Origin: Clostridia bacterium
Lineage (GTDB): Bacteria; Bacillota; Clostridia; TANB77; CAG-508
Direction: 5' to 3'
Length of the DNA: 64,000 bases
Assembly (NCBI GenBank): GCA_900770385.1
Contig: CAAGKK010000023.1
Coordinates: 1 to 64,000 of the forward strand
Shown in pieces: positions 33,165-41,439 of this stretch. Position numbers and translations under genes: made by a program. The notes under the pieces were generated by a model. That model did not search any database. It was not told where the DNA came from and saw only the letters and a program-made list of their open reading frames with translations. How positions within the stretch are numbered: the first letter of the stretch is position 1; every line of letters starts with the position of its first letter.

Positions 33165-33875
33165 ATGAAATTAAATAGAAAACCGATTATTGGTATAGTT
33201 TCAAAACATTTATTAAAAGATGAAACAAGACCAAATATGTTTGTAAGAGATGAAATAAAACAAGCAATTTTTGATAATGGTGGTATAGCAATTGGAATAC
33301 TTTTACCAAGGAATGAAAAAATTGATGTCGAAGATAAATGGGAAAATAACCTTAATAATATTGAATATGACAATTTAATTTCACAAATAAATTTATGTGA
33401 TGGAATATTATTTCAAGGTGGTGGAGCTTGTGATAATTATGAAATGATAATAGCTAAATATTGTTATGATAATAATATACCAACTCTTGGAATTTGTTGT
33501 GGTCAAAATGTTATGGTTAGGGCTTTAGGTGGAACAACTAAACTAATAAAAAATCCCGAAAAACATAACACAAATGACTTATATGTGCATTCTGTAAAAG
33601 TAGTCAATAATACGATGTTTTCTAAAATTATTGGAAAGGATGTAATCAAAGTTAATTCTAGACACAAAAAAACAGTAGATACACATCCTAACTTAATAGT
33701 AAATTGTATATGTGAAGATAGATATATTGATGGCTTAGAATCTCCTGATAGAACTTTTTACATGGCTTTTAGATTTCATCCTGAAAGTTTATACAAAACA
33801 GATGAAAATCACAATAAAATATTTGAAGAATTTATAAAAATATGTAAGGGGATAAAAAATGAAACAAAGACTTAA
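33165..33875 (+). CDS. Peptidase C26 family glutamine-amidotransferase-like hydrolase (second copy)
   Basis: The 236-residue protein starts MKLNRKPIIGIVSKHLLKDE and has CDGILFQGGGACDNYEM (about residue 82), the nucleophile Cys in TLGICCGQNVMVRALGGTT and HPE in AFRFHPESLYKTD. It is related to the protein at 28432 but clearly diverged. Family enzymes hydrolyse gamma-glutamyl amides. Its end overlaps the MATE gene by 17 nt, so hydrolase and transporter are translationally coupled. RBS GAGGTGGCAATA is upstream. Confidence 0.83.
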   Translation: MKLNRKPIIGIVSKHLLKDETRPNMFVRDEIKQAIFDNGGIAIGILLPRNEKIDVEDKWENNLNNIEYDNLISQINLCDGILFQGGGACDNYEMIIAKYCYDNNIPTLGICCGQNVMVRALGGTTKLIKNPEKHNTNDLYVHSVKVVNNTMFSKIIGKDVIKVNSRHKKTVDTHPNLIVNCICEDRYIDGLESPDRTFYMAFRFHPESLYKTDENHNKIFEEFIKICKGIKNETKT

Positions 33876-35118
33876 TAAAAATATTTTTAACACATTTTTA
33901 TTTGTTTTGCCATATATATTGGTTGAATTTACAAATACATTATTAGTTATTATAGATAAGTCTATGTCTAATTCTATAGGGAAAACTGCAATAATTGTAT
34001 TTTCTTCTTTTGTTACTTTAAATTGGGCAATTAATACTATTCAAGCTTGTATAGGTAATGCACATGCAATAGTATTATCTAGAGATAAAGATAATTCTAA
34101 GAAGGTAAATAGTTCAGCAATGTTAATAGAATTAATTAGTTCATTAGTTATTGCTATATTAATTTTTAATTTTTCAAATCAAATAACATATGTTTATAAT
34201 TTAGAAAGTGATGCAAGGAAAATATTAACTATAATATTAAAATTAAAGGCAATTCAGCTGCCATTATTGGCAATAGGGTATATTCCTAAAAATATATTGA
34301 AAATTGATAATAAAACAAATAAAATTTGGATTGCAATAGTTATTTCGTCTTTAATAAATATAACAGGAGATTATATAAGTATAAAATTGGGATATAATGA
34401 AATTGGAATATATGTAGCAACAATAATCTCTCAACTTGTAAATACTATATTGTTATTATTATTTTGTAAATATAAATGGTATAGAAGTAGCTTAAATTAT
34501 ATAAAACAAATACTATATTTTGCAAAAGATTTGATATTTAATAAAGTTGTTCAAAGAGTAGTTAATATATATTATACAAGTGTAGCAAGTTCTTTTGGCA
34601 CTAATATTTATGCTATTCATTGTGTATGTGTAACAATAATTGATACTTTATGTGAAATAATCGAAGGATATTATTCTGGACTTTTAGTTCAATATTCAAA
34701 TGATATTGAAAATAAAACAGATAATTTCCTAAAAAAAGTGGATACTGTCGAGTTATATGGAAATATTTTGGCAATTGCATTTATTCCAATATTTATATAT
34801 CCATTATGGCTAATCCTTGGAAATAAAATTTCTTGGGAAAATTGTAATCCGTACATATGGATATATTCAATTGAATTCATAGCTGAAGTGGCTGGATGCA
34901 ATTATAGAGCATATTTGTCAGCTAATAAAAATACTAAGGCAATTAGAATGATGGCTTTTATAGGTGGAATTTGCGTAAGAGTTCCTTTATGTTATTTAAT
35001 TCGAAAATATAATATTGGATTAATTGGACTTGCTTTTGTTTGCGGTATTGATAGAATAGTAAGAGCAATATATTTAAGATTATATATAAAATTTAATAAA
35101 ACAAAATTATTTGTATAA
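33859..35118 (+). CDS. MATE-family efflux transporter
   Basis: The 419-residue protein has 12 predicted helices in two pseudo-repeats, starting FNTFLFVLPYILVEFTNTLL and including KNILKIDNKTNKIWIAIVIS, the MATE pattern in which a loop follows helix 4-5. It is coupled to the C26 gene (17-nt overlap, RBS TAAGGGGAT). Na+- or H+-driven export of a small molecule is the family role; the cargo is unknown. REP copy 5 supplies its terminator. Confidence 0.82.
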   Translation: MKQRLNKNIFNTFLFVLPYILVEFTNTLLVIIDKSMSNSIGKTAIIVFSSFVTLNWAINTIQACIGNAHAIVLSRDKDNSKKVNSSAMLIELISSLVIAILIFNFSNQITYVYNLESDARKILTIILKLKAIQLPLLAIGYIPKNILKIDNKTNKIWIAIVISSLINITGDYISIKLGYNEIGIYVATIISQLVNTILLLLFCKYKWYRSSLNYIKQILYFAKDLIFNKVVQRVVNIYYTSVASSFGTNIYAIHCVCVTIIDTLCEIIEGYYSGLLVQYSNDIENKTDNFLKKVDTVELYGNILAIAFIPIFIYPLWLILGNKISWENCNPYIWIYSIEFIAEVAGCNYRAYLSANKNTKAIRMMAFIGGICVRVPLCYLIRKYNIGLIGLAFVCGIDRIVRAIYLRLYIKFNKTKLFV

Positions 35119-35171
35119 AAATATATAAATGGTTTAAAAATTTCCATGTAAGAAGAATTTATGCAGGAGTA

Positions 35172-35279
35172 TGTCAATGGGGACGGAGAATTTTGACACA
35201 CATCATGAAAGAAGGTACGCTAGATTTCATTATGCAAAAGAAGTTTATAGACTAATTAAAGTCCGTGAACTTCTTTTTT
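35172..35279. repeat. REP-family repeat with terminator, solo copy 5
   Basis: TGTCAATGGGGACGGAG then AATTTTGACACACATCATGA, then GAAGTTTATAGAC/GTCCGTGAACTTC followed by TTTTTT (35240-35279). The order matches copies 3 and 4. Confidence 0.85.
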
Positions 35280-35357
35280 GGAAGCGGGTAGACAACAGGT
35301 TACGAACTAGGTTCTCTTTCTAAAAGTATTATATATGAATTCTTATTTAATTTCAGT

Positions 35358-35393
35358 GGAAGCATGGAAAAAAATCCATTTATATAGTATAAT
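35358..35393 (+). promoter_or_regulatory. Shared accessory promoter, member P3
   Basis: GGAAGCATGG begins 30 nt before TATAAT (35388-35393). The upstream block GTTACGAACTAGGTTCTCT lies 89 nt before the -10, as at P2. It drives the HAD/nucleoside-hydrolase operon. Confidence 0.65.
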
Positions 35394-35432
35394 TTTTATA
35401 GTTTAAAATTTGTAAAAGTTTGGAGGATATAT

Positions 35433-36863
35433 ATGAGGATAGGGATAGATATAGACAATGTAATATCAAACTTTAATGATACTTTATTAACTGAGTATAT
35501 ATTACATGACAAAGAGTTAAGAAATTCAGGTATTATAAATAAAGATGCTGATTATATTAGAAAAGGAATGTTTGATTGGAATGAAGATGAAGAAACCAAT
35601 TTTTACAAAAATAATATAGAAAGAATAGCAAAAAAATTAGGTGTTATTGAAGGTGCTAAAGAGTATATAGATAAACTTCATGATGATGGTCATATTATTT
35701 GTATTATCACAGGAAGAAATAATGGAGAATATAAAGATCCATATAATATGACAAAAAAGTGGCTTGAAGATAATAATATTTATTATGATAACTTGATTTT
35801 AACAGATGCATATGATAAACATGCTAAAACTAAAGAATGTTTAGAGCATAATATTGATATTATGATTGATGATTCTGTTCGTATATGTAGTGATTGTATT
35901 GAAAATGGAATAACTACAATTTTAATGGATACACCTTATAATAAATATTCTAATATGCAAAGAGTTAAAAGTTGGAAAGAATTTTATGAATACATCTCAA
36001 ATTATAAAGAAGATAGAATTAATATAATACTAGATACTGATACTTATAATGAATGTGATGATCAATTTGCATTATCATATTTAATAAAATCAAAAAAATT
36101 ATTTAATATTGAAGCAATTACAGTTGCACCATATTCTCATACAAAAAGAGATGTAAAAGTAATAGATGGACAAGAATTGAGTTATAATGAAATTTTAAAA
36201 ATATGTAATTGGTTAAATTTTGAAACAAATAATAAGGTATTTAAAGGCTCAATGGATTATATTCAAAATGGATATGATAAAATAAATGATGCTGTAAATA
36301 AAATTATAGAAATTGCTTTAAAAAATAATAAAACTTATATATTAGGGATTGGAGCTATTACTAATATTGCTTTAGCAATAAAAAAAGAACCCAAAATAGT
36401 AAACAAAATAGAAATTATTTGGTTAGGTGGCAATGAACTTGGCTACAAAGATAACCTTGAATACAATTTTAGACAAGATGTTGAAGCAGTAAAAATAGTA
36501 TTTGAATCAAAAGCGAAGTTAACTATACTTCCTTGTAAAAATATTGTTTCAGAATTAAGAATTGATATTAATACTTTAAAAAAATATTTAGAAAACAAAT
36601 CAGAATTGTGTAAGTATTTAATTGAAAGATTTTATAATGATGGATATCATGGAATACAAGAATCAAGAGTAATATGGGACATAGCTGTTATAGCCTACAT
36701 GATAAATAAAAATTGGTTTGAAACGAAACAAATAAGTTGTCCAAATATAAGAAAGGATACTTCTTATGAAGTGACGGACAATAGACATAGTATTACTTTT
36801 GTTACTAAATTGGATAGAGACAAAATATACAAAGATTTATTTGAGAAACTAGGTGAATTGTAA
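35433..36863 (+). CDS. Fusion of a HAD phosphatase domain and a nucleoside-hydrolase domain
   Basis: The 476-residue protein joins two enzymes. Residues 1-190 are a HAD domain: GIDIDNVISNFNDT (4-17), IICIITGRNNGEYKD (about 91), HNIDIMIDDSVRICSD (about 145). Residues 198-476 are a nucleoside-hydrolase (IUNH) domain: the calcium motif NIILDTDTYNECDDQFALSY (about 200-219), ILGIGAITNIALAI, IIWLGGNEL, and VIWDIAVIAYMINK near the C-terminus in place of the usual HDPxA. A plausible combined reaction is nucleotide to nucleoside to base plus ribose. The HAD part resembles those at 24439 and 26360. It is first in an operon with 2H and HD enzymes; the stop overlaps the next start. Confidence 0.82.
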   Translation: MRIGIDIDNVISNFNDTLLTEYILHDKELRNSGIINKDADYIRKGMFDWNEDEETNFYKNNIERIAKKLGVIEGAKEYIDKLHDDGHIICIITGRNNGEYKDPYNMTKKWLEDNNIYYDNLILTDAYDKHAKTKECLEHNIDIMIDDSVRICSDCIENGITTILMDTPYNKYSNMQRVKSWKEFYEYISNYKEDRINIILDTDTYNECDDQFALSYLIKSKKLFNIEAITVAPYSHTKRDVKVIDGQELSYNEILKICNWLNFETNNKVFKGSMDYIQNGYDKINDAVNKIIEIALKNNKTYILGIGAITNIALAIKKEPKIVNKIEIIWLGGNELGYKDNLEYNFRQDVEAVKIVFESKAKLTILPCKNIVSELRIDINTLKKYLENKSELCKYLIERFYNDGYHGIQESRVIWDIAVIAYMINKNWFETKQISCPNIRKDTSYEVTDNRHSITFVTKLDRDKIYKDLFEKLGEL

Positions 36864-37414
36864 TGAGCAGAATAACTTTAATAACATATTTTGATGAAAA
36901 ACAATTAGATATAATTAGTAAATTTTTAGAAAACATCAATTTAAAAATGTGTAAAGTTCCTTATGGTATAAATGATAATAAGAGGTATGAAATTGATAAT
37001 TTACCATATCATTTTACAATATTTGCAACAGATAAAATAAATCAAAATAAGTTATTAGAAATTGCAAAAAACACAAAAATGGAAAAAATAAAATTAAAAA
37101 TTAATAAAGTAAAAATTGGAAATATTAAAAATGGTAGTTTTATTCTATATTTTGGAATTGAAGATAATTGTTTTATGAAAAATCTGCAAAGGAATTTTTA
37201 TGAAGTAATACCAGAAGAAAAATATAATCCTGACAATTTTAATTTTCATATGACTTTACATATAGATAAAAGTTTTAATATAGTAAATAATCTATTTAAA
37301 ATGATACAATTAAAATTTAAACCATTTTCTATTGAATTTAATAAACTAGCATTATATGATTACCCTGGTGAAATAATTGAAACTATTGAATTTCAAAAAA
37401 ATATTAGTAAATAA
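36863..37414 (+). CDS. 2H phosphoesterase (2'-5' RNA ligase/LigT-like)
   Basis: The 183-residue protein has the two HxT motifs that define the 2H superfamily: YHFTIFATD (about residues 51-59) and FHMTLHIDKS (about 130-139), at the usual spacing of the two lobes. Members open cyclic phosphodiesters or hydrolyse 2'-5' bonds on RNA ends or nucleotides. Its ATG overlaps the stop of the HAD/nucleoside-hydrolase gene by 1 nt (TAATG), so they are coupled. This supports a nucleotide-processing role for the operon. Confidence 0.8.
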   Translation: MSRITLITYFDEKQLDIISKFLENINLKMCKVPYGINDNKRYEIDNLPYHFTIFATDKINQNKLLEIAKNTKMEKIKLKINKVKIGNIKNGSFILYFGIEDNCFMKNLQRNFYEVIPEEKYNPDNFNFHMTLHIDKSFNIVNNLFKMIQLKFKPFSIEFNKLALYDYPGEIIETIEFQKNISK

Positions 37415-37424
37415 GGTGGTATAA

Positions 37425-38033
37425 ATGAAACTAAATAGTAAAGAAGCAAGAAAGCTTTTAGAAAAAGAAAGAGTTAATCAAAAAGATGATAGATGGATAG
37501 AACACTGTATATCTGTAGGTGATAGTGCTGGAAGAATTGCTAAAGCATTAAGTGAAAATAAAATTAATGTGGACATAGATAAAGCAATTACTCTAGGGTA
37601 TTTACATGATATTGGCAAGTATAATGGAGAGTCACAAGGACATGTTATGAGAGGATATGAATACTTAAAAAATAAAGGTTATGATGATGAATATGCTAAC
37701 ATCTGTTTGACTCATTCATATTTAAATAATGATGTAGTGTGTACCGCTGGAGGAGTGCCAAATCCAAATGATAATACATTTTTAACAAATTTTATAAAAA
37801 ATCATGAATATACTATAGAAGAAAAAATAATAAATCTATGTGATTTGCTGTGCCCACAAGGAAAAAAAGTATTTACAATTGATAAAAGGCTAATTGATAT
37901 AATGATTAGAAGAGGAGCGTATTCTAATACTCAATATCATATTAAAGAAACATATAAATTAAAAGAATATTTTGATAATTTATTAGGATATAATTTGTAT
38001 GACTTGTTTCCAGAAATAAAAGAAAATTTATAA
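37425..38033 (+). CDS. HD-domain phosphohydrolase
   Basis: The 202-residue protein has an HD metal site: His in DRWIEHCISVGDSAG (about residue 25), LGYLHDIGKYNGESQGHVMR (about 61-80) and LTHSYLN plus a final Asp in IINLCDLLCPQGKK. HD proteins hydrolyse nucleotides or phosphodiesters. It is the third gene of the operon, 10 bp after the 2H gene, with RBS AAGGTGGT. The substrate is unknown. Confidence 0.83.
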   Translation: MKLNSKEARKLLEKERVNQKDDRWIEHCISVGDSAGRIAKALSENKINVDIDKAITLGYLHDIGKYNGESQGHVMRGYEYLKNKGYDDEYANICLTHSYLNNDVVCTAGGVPNPNDNTFLTNFIKNHEYTIEEKIINLCDLLCPQGKKVFTIDKRLIDIMIRRGAYSNTQYHIKETYKLKEYFDNLLGYNLYDLFPEIKENL

Positions 38034-38048
38034 AATGAAAATAATATA

Positions 38049-38219
38049 AAACATATTTAATTGATGAAGTGGAGGAGTTATATTATGAGTAAAGGTATCA
38101 TTGTTGCAGGTTTTGGTGCAATTGGAAAAACTACATTACAACAAAAATATAAAGATGTAATAGATATGGAATCAGGTATGTATCAATGGGATAATGTCAA
38201 TGGGGACGGAGAAGTTTGA
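38049..38219 (+). pseudogene. Remnant of a HAD-kinase pair, cut by the transposase element
   Basis: Bases 38049-38092 encode the tail TYLIDEVEELYYE-stop, matching the end of the HAD protein at 26360. ATG 38085 then starts MSKGIIVAGFGAIGKTTLQQ and continues to QWDN, almost identical to the kinase-like protein at 26883. At 38195 the sequence enters the REP end TGTCAATGGGGACGGAG and stops at 38219 after 44 codons. The rest of the gene is not found after the element. Confidence 0.85.
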
Positions 38220-39049
38220 CAACATAAAAAATGAAATGATAGATAAATTTCGACAAAGATTTTAAAATAATATGGTATAATTTATATCATATTATTTTTT
38301 TCTATAAATTATTTATTTCTAAAGAGGCAAATATGCCTAGATTTCCAAGAAACTATATAAAAACAACAGCTTTTCATGTAATAACTCAAGGAATTAATAG
38401 AAGTTATATATTCGAAAATCCGGAGGATATAAAATATTATATAAAAGTAATGTATAAACTAAATGAACAATGTAAAATCAAAATAGTAGTATACTGCATT
38501 ATGAATAATCATGCACATATTTTAATAGAAACTGATAAAATAAATGATCTAAGTAAATATATGCAAAGACTTAATACAATATATGCAAAATATTATAATA
38601 AAAAATATTCCAGAGTAGGATATGTATTTAGAGATAGATATAAATCAGAAGGGATTTATAGTGAAGAACACTTATATAATTGCATAAAATATATTTATGA
38701 TAATCCAGTAAAAGCAGGAATATGTAAGCGACCAGAAGAGTATCTATACTCAGATTATAGGAGAATAGATAAACAATTAAAAGAAAAATATGTATTTATG
38801 GATATTGATGAAGATAAGGCAGAATGTGAAAATGTTATAGAAGAATTCTTAATAAAAAACAATATTATACTTGATGATTTAAAAAAAGATAAAAGTAAAT
38901 TAAAAGAGCCTATAATAGTTTTAAAAACTGAATATAATATTTCATTAAGAAAAATATCAGAAAAACTTAGAATTGGAAGAGAAACGATAATAAAAATATA
39001 TATTGAATAGGGTTGTCAAAAAACTCCGTCCCCATTGACACCATTGACA
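38195..39049 (+). mobile_element. REP/Y1-transposase element with inverted ends
   Basis: The left end TGTCAATGGGGACGGAG-AAGTTTGACAA and the right end, read on the other strand, TGTCAATGGGGACGGAG-TTTTTTGACAA are inverted repeats of ~28 bp flanking one transposase gene. No target-site duplication is evident, as expected for HUH-type single-strand transposition. It interrupts the kinase remnant. Confidence 0.85.
38333..39010 (+). CDS. REP-associated tyrosine (Y1/HUH) transposase
   Basis: The 225-residue protein is of the TnpA_REP/RAYT type: it starts MPRFPRNYIKTTAFHVITQG, has the HUH metal motif MNNHAHILIETDKI (about residues 61-74) and the nucleophile Tyr in YNCIKYIYDNPVKAGICKRP (about 120). 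A ~75-residue C-terminal extension ends in a helix-turn-helix-like LRKISEKLRIGRETIIKI. It cuts and joins single-stranded DNA at short hairpins, and its flanks are copies of the family scattered through 22.7-39 kb, which it may have spread. RBS AAGAGGCAAAT is modest. Confidence 0.9.
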   Translation: MPRFPRNYIKTTAFHVITQGINRSYIFENPEDIKYYIKVMYKLNEQCKIKIVVYCIMNNHAHILIETDKINDLSKYMQRLNTIYAKYYNKKYSRVGYVFRDRYKSEGIYSEEHLYNCIKYIYDNPVKAGICKRPEEYLYSDYRRIDKQLKEKYVFMDIDEDKAECENVIEEFLIKNNIILDDLKKDKSKLKEPIIVLKTEYNISLRKISEKLRIGRETIIKIYIE

Positions 39050-39054
39050 CATTA

Positions 39055-39112
39055 TTTATATAAAATAAAAACTTACGAACAATTAAGTCCGTAAGTTGAT
39101 TTCAATTGGAGC
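39055..39112. repeat. Copy of the tRNA-Gly 3' flank (terminator plus GCTCCA)
   Basis: TATAAAATAAAAACTTACGA, then TTAAGTCCGTAAGTTG and TTCAATTGGAGC, are shared with 42845-42903 and with the tRNA-Gly flank 44101-44158. On the minus strand it reads GCTCCA (tRNA 3' end) then an AACTTACGG.../CGTAAGTTTTTATTTT terminator. No tRNA body lies here. Confidence 0.7.
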
Positions 39113-39143
39113 CTTAACTATACACGTATGCGAAATTAAGACT
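39110..39143. promoter_or_regulatory. Conserved hairpin upstream of promoter P4
   Basis: AGCCTTAA pairs with TTAAGACT, enclosing CTATACACGTATGCGAAA with its own ATAC/GTAT palindrome. Copies are at 41279-41312 and 42901-42934, each 108-124 nt before a shared promoter. Operator or RNA element; function unknown. Confidence 0.55.
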
Positions 39144-39203
39144 ATAAGATTTGATTAAATCCCTCTGATAAATTCATTATATCGTTTTTCTATATATTTT
39201 CAA

Positions 39204-39239
39204 GGGAGTATAGAAAAATTTTGTATTTTAATGTATAAT
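39204..39239 (+). promoter_or_regulatory. Shared accessory promoter, member P4
   Basis: GGGAGTATAG begins 30 nt before TATAAT (39234-39239). It drives the HAD-MFS unit at 39268. Confidence 0.65.
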
Positions 39240-39267
39240 TAATAAAAATAAGGAAAGGAGAAAGATT

Positions 39268-39981
39268 ATGACAAAATTATTAATAAGTGACTACGATCAG
39301 ACATTTTATCTAAATGATGATGACATAGAAAATAATAAAATATATGTAAATAAATTTATGAATTCAAGTAATTTATTTGCTATTGCCACTGGAAGAAGTT
39401 ATTTAGATTTTCATAATAAATTGGATATATATAAGTTTAATTATAATTATGCTATTTTAAATCATGGAGCGACCATTATAGATAAAAATAATAAAGTTTT
39501 ATTTAATATTTGTATTTCTAATGAGATTATTTCACAAATACAAAATGATTTAAATTTAAGTGAAAGTATAAATTATTTTTGTTGTAGTGGAATTGACAGC
39601 AGAGTAACATTTGAACACAAAAATTTAACTAAAATAAACGCAAAATACATTTCAAAAGAGTACGCATTAGATAAAGCAAATTATATTAACAACAAATATG
39701 GAAATTATGTTAAAGCTTATTATGTGAATACAAATTCTGTTGAAATTATTTCTAATAAAACAAATAAAGCTCAGGCTATATATTGGCTAATTAAATTTTG
39801 TAATAATGTTAATAAAGCTAATACGTATGTCATTGGTGATAGTTATAGTGATATAGAAATGGTACAAGAATTTAATGGTTACTGTATGGAAGATTCAGTA
39901 TCAGAATTAAAATTAGTCGCTACTAAAGAATATAATAGTGTATCCAGTTTAATAAAGGAGATTTTAAATGGTCAAAAATAA
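39268..39981 (+). CDS. HAD-superfamily hydrolase (Cof/sucrose-phosphatase-like)
   Basis: The 237-residue protein has motif I LLISDYDQTFYLND (residues about 4-17), motif II LFAIATGRSYLDFHNKL (about 36), lysine in SNKTNKAQAIYWL (about 170) and motif IV TYVIGDSYSDIEMVQEF (about 189). The cap between motifs II and III is the type IIB (Cof) form, different from the shorter HADs nearby. The last 14 bases overlap the MFS gene, so translation is coupled. A sugar or nucleotide phosphate is the probable substrate. Confidence 0.85.
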   Translation: MTKLLISDYDQTFYLNDDDIENNKIYVNKFMNSSNLFAIATGRSYLDFHNKLDIYKFNYNYAILNHGATIIDKNNKVLFNICISNEIISQIQNDLNLSESINYFCCSGIDSRVTFEHKNLTKINAKYISKEYALDKANYINNKYGNYVKAYYVNTNSVEIISNKTNKAQAIYWLIKFCNNVNKANTYVIGDSYSDIEMVQEFNGYCMEDSVSELKLVATKEYNSVSSLIKEILNGQK

Positions 39982-41152
39982 AGAAGCAAATATATTAATA
40001 GTTTCAAATGTATTAAGAGAAATAATAACTATTTTTTCAGGTCCATTTTTAACAGCCTATTTTTTTAAGATATCAAAGAATTCATTAGTTGATTTATCCA
40101 TTTATAATATTCTTGTTTTTTTATGTGTAGGATTTTTTGGGTTAATGTTAGGATATATAATAAAAAATAAGTTTCAAGTTGGCATGTTTAGAATTGGAGT
40201 AATATTAAATGCAGTATATGTACTAACAATTATTATATTAAAGGAGAAAATATTAAATTATTTACCACTTGTTTCATTTTTATATGGTACATCAATGATA
40301 ACATATTTTTACCCATATAATTTATTTTTATCAGATAAAGTAAGTAATGATATACGATCTCAATATGAATTTAAAAGAAAAACAATTGTTACAATAGTAG
40401 GTATATTAACTCCAATAGTTTTAGGAACGATAATAACTACCACTAATTTTGTGTTGACCGCTATAATTATATTAATAATATCAATTATACAAATAGTTAT
40501 ATCTTTTTTGTTAAAACCTACTACGTACAAGAATACAAAATTCACTCCTTTTCTTTCGTTAAAAAAATTATTAAAGAATAAGGATGTAAAAAACATAATA
40601 AAACTAGATTTTTTTAAGGGTATGAGTATTGCAGATGGAGCTCTTAAAGTTTTAATTACATTATTGATAATTAATGCTTTTAAAACTGATTTGAATTTGG
40701 GAATTTTTTCGTCTATTTCTAGTTTATTAACTATAATATTTCAGTATATATATACCAAATATTATAAAAATAGAAATGATAAAAATATGATTGTTATTTG
40801 CACAATTATTCCAGTTGTTAGTTTAATTCTGTTATTAATATTAAATAATAATGTTGCCTTATGTTTATATTATTTTTGTTATAGTTCATTGGTAGGCGTT
40901 TTAAATTTTATTATTGATATTAGACTATTTAATTTGTCCAATATTCCGTTGATAAAAAATAATAATCAAATGGAATTTTGGTCATTAAGAGAACTTGTAT
41001 TAAATTCAGGCAGAATTATAGGTTATATATTATTATTAATAGTATCAATAGTTGATTCAGGAAAATATTTGAATGTTTTAATGTTATTTTTAACATTTAG
41101 CATTATTCTGATGGGAATATTTTTATCAAAGATGAGTAAAAACGATAAGTAA
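39968..41152 (+). CDS. MFS-type transporter
   Basis: The 394-residue protein has about 12 hydrophobic helices and the MFS-like loop FGLMLGYIIKNKFQVGMFR between helices 2 and 3. It is coupled to the HAD gene upstream (RBS AAAGGAGATTTTA). Cargo is unknown. The pairing repeats the hydrolase-transporter pattern of the region. A terminator shared in sequence with that after the EamA gene follows. Confidence 0.8.
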   Translation: MVKNKEANILIVSNVLREIITIFSGPFLTAYFFKISKNSLVDLSIYNILVFLCVGFFGLMLGYIIKNKFQVGMFRIGVILNAVYVLTIIILKEKILNYLPLVSFLYGTSMITYFYPYNLFLSDKVSNDIRSQYEFKRKTIVTIVGILTPIVLGTIITTTNFVLTAIIILIISIIQIVISFLLKPTTYKNTKFTPFLSLKKLLKNKDVKNIIKLDFFKGMSIADGALKVLITLLIINAFKTDLNLGIFSSISSLLTIIFQYIYTKYYKNRNDKNMIVICTIIPVVSLILLLILNNNVALCLYYFCYSSLVGVLNFIIDIRLFNLSNIPLIKNNNQMEFWSLRELVLNSGRIIGYILLLIVSIVDSGKYLNVLMLFLTFSIILMGIFLSKMSKNDK

Positions 41153-41157
41153 AGTTT

Positions 41158-41185
41158 AAAGACAGTGCTAGTTGGCATTGTCTTT
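41158..41185 (+). terminator. Terminator after the MFS gene
   Basis: AAAGACAGTGC and GGCATTGTCTTT around TAGTT. The same hairpin with two changes follows the EamA gene (43930-43956). Confidence 0.85.
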
Positions 41186-41278
41186 GTTATTTTAGAAAAA
41201 AATTCTAATTAATAAAAACTAATATAATAAAAAATGATAATATATAGAAGTGATGATATATAAAAATATTTCAAATGT

Positions 41279-41312
41279 AGCCTTAACTATACATGTATTC
41301 GAAATTAAGACT
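41279..41312. promoter_or_regulatory. Conserved hairpin upstream of promoter P5
   Basis: AGCCTTAACTATACATGTAT followed by TCGAAATTAAGACT; AGCCTTAA pairs with TTAAGACT. It differs from the 39110 copy at a few loop positions. Here the terminator-like tRNA flank is missing; only TTTCAAATG precedes it. Confidence 0.55.
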
Positions 41313-41356
41313 ATTGATTAAATTTATCAAATGAATTTATTATATTATTTTCTCAA

Positions 41357-41392
41357 GAAAGCATAGAATTCTTTTGTAATTTATAGTATAAT
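41357..41392 (+). promoter_or_regulatory. Shared accessory promoter, member P5
   Basis: GAAAGCATAG begins 30 nt before TATAAT (41387-41392). It drives the NUDIX/TIM-barrel unit. Confidence 0.6.
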
Positions 41393-41439
41393 TTTATCAA
41401 AGTTTAATTCTAAATAAAATAACATCTTGGAGGTTTGAT

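Noticed and set aside
35281..35340. GAAGCGGGTAG...GAACTAG stretch (and its relative at 32971) as a tRNA gene
   Set aside because: Only the acceptor-end part resembles tRNA-Gly; no matching 5' acceptor strand, D-arm or anticodon arm exists.
39110..39143. Conserved hairpin as a T-box or known riboswitch
   Set aside because: It lies upstream of the predicted -10, so it is probably not in the transcript, and no T-box consensus or specifier loop is seen.
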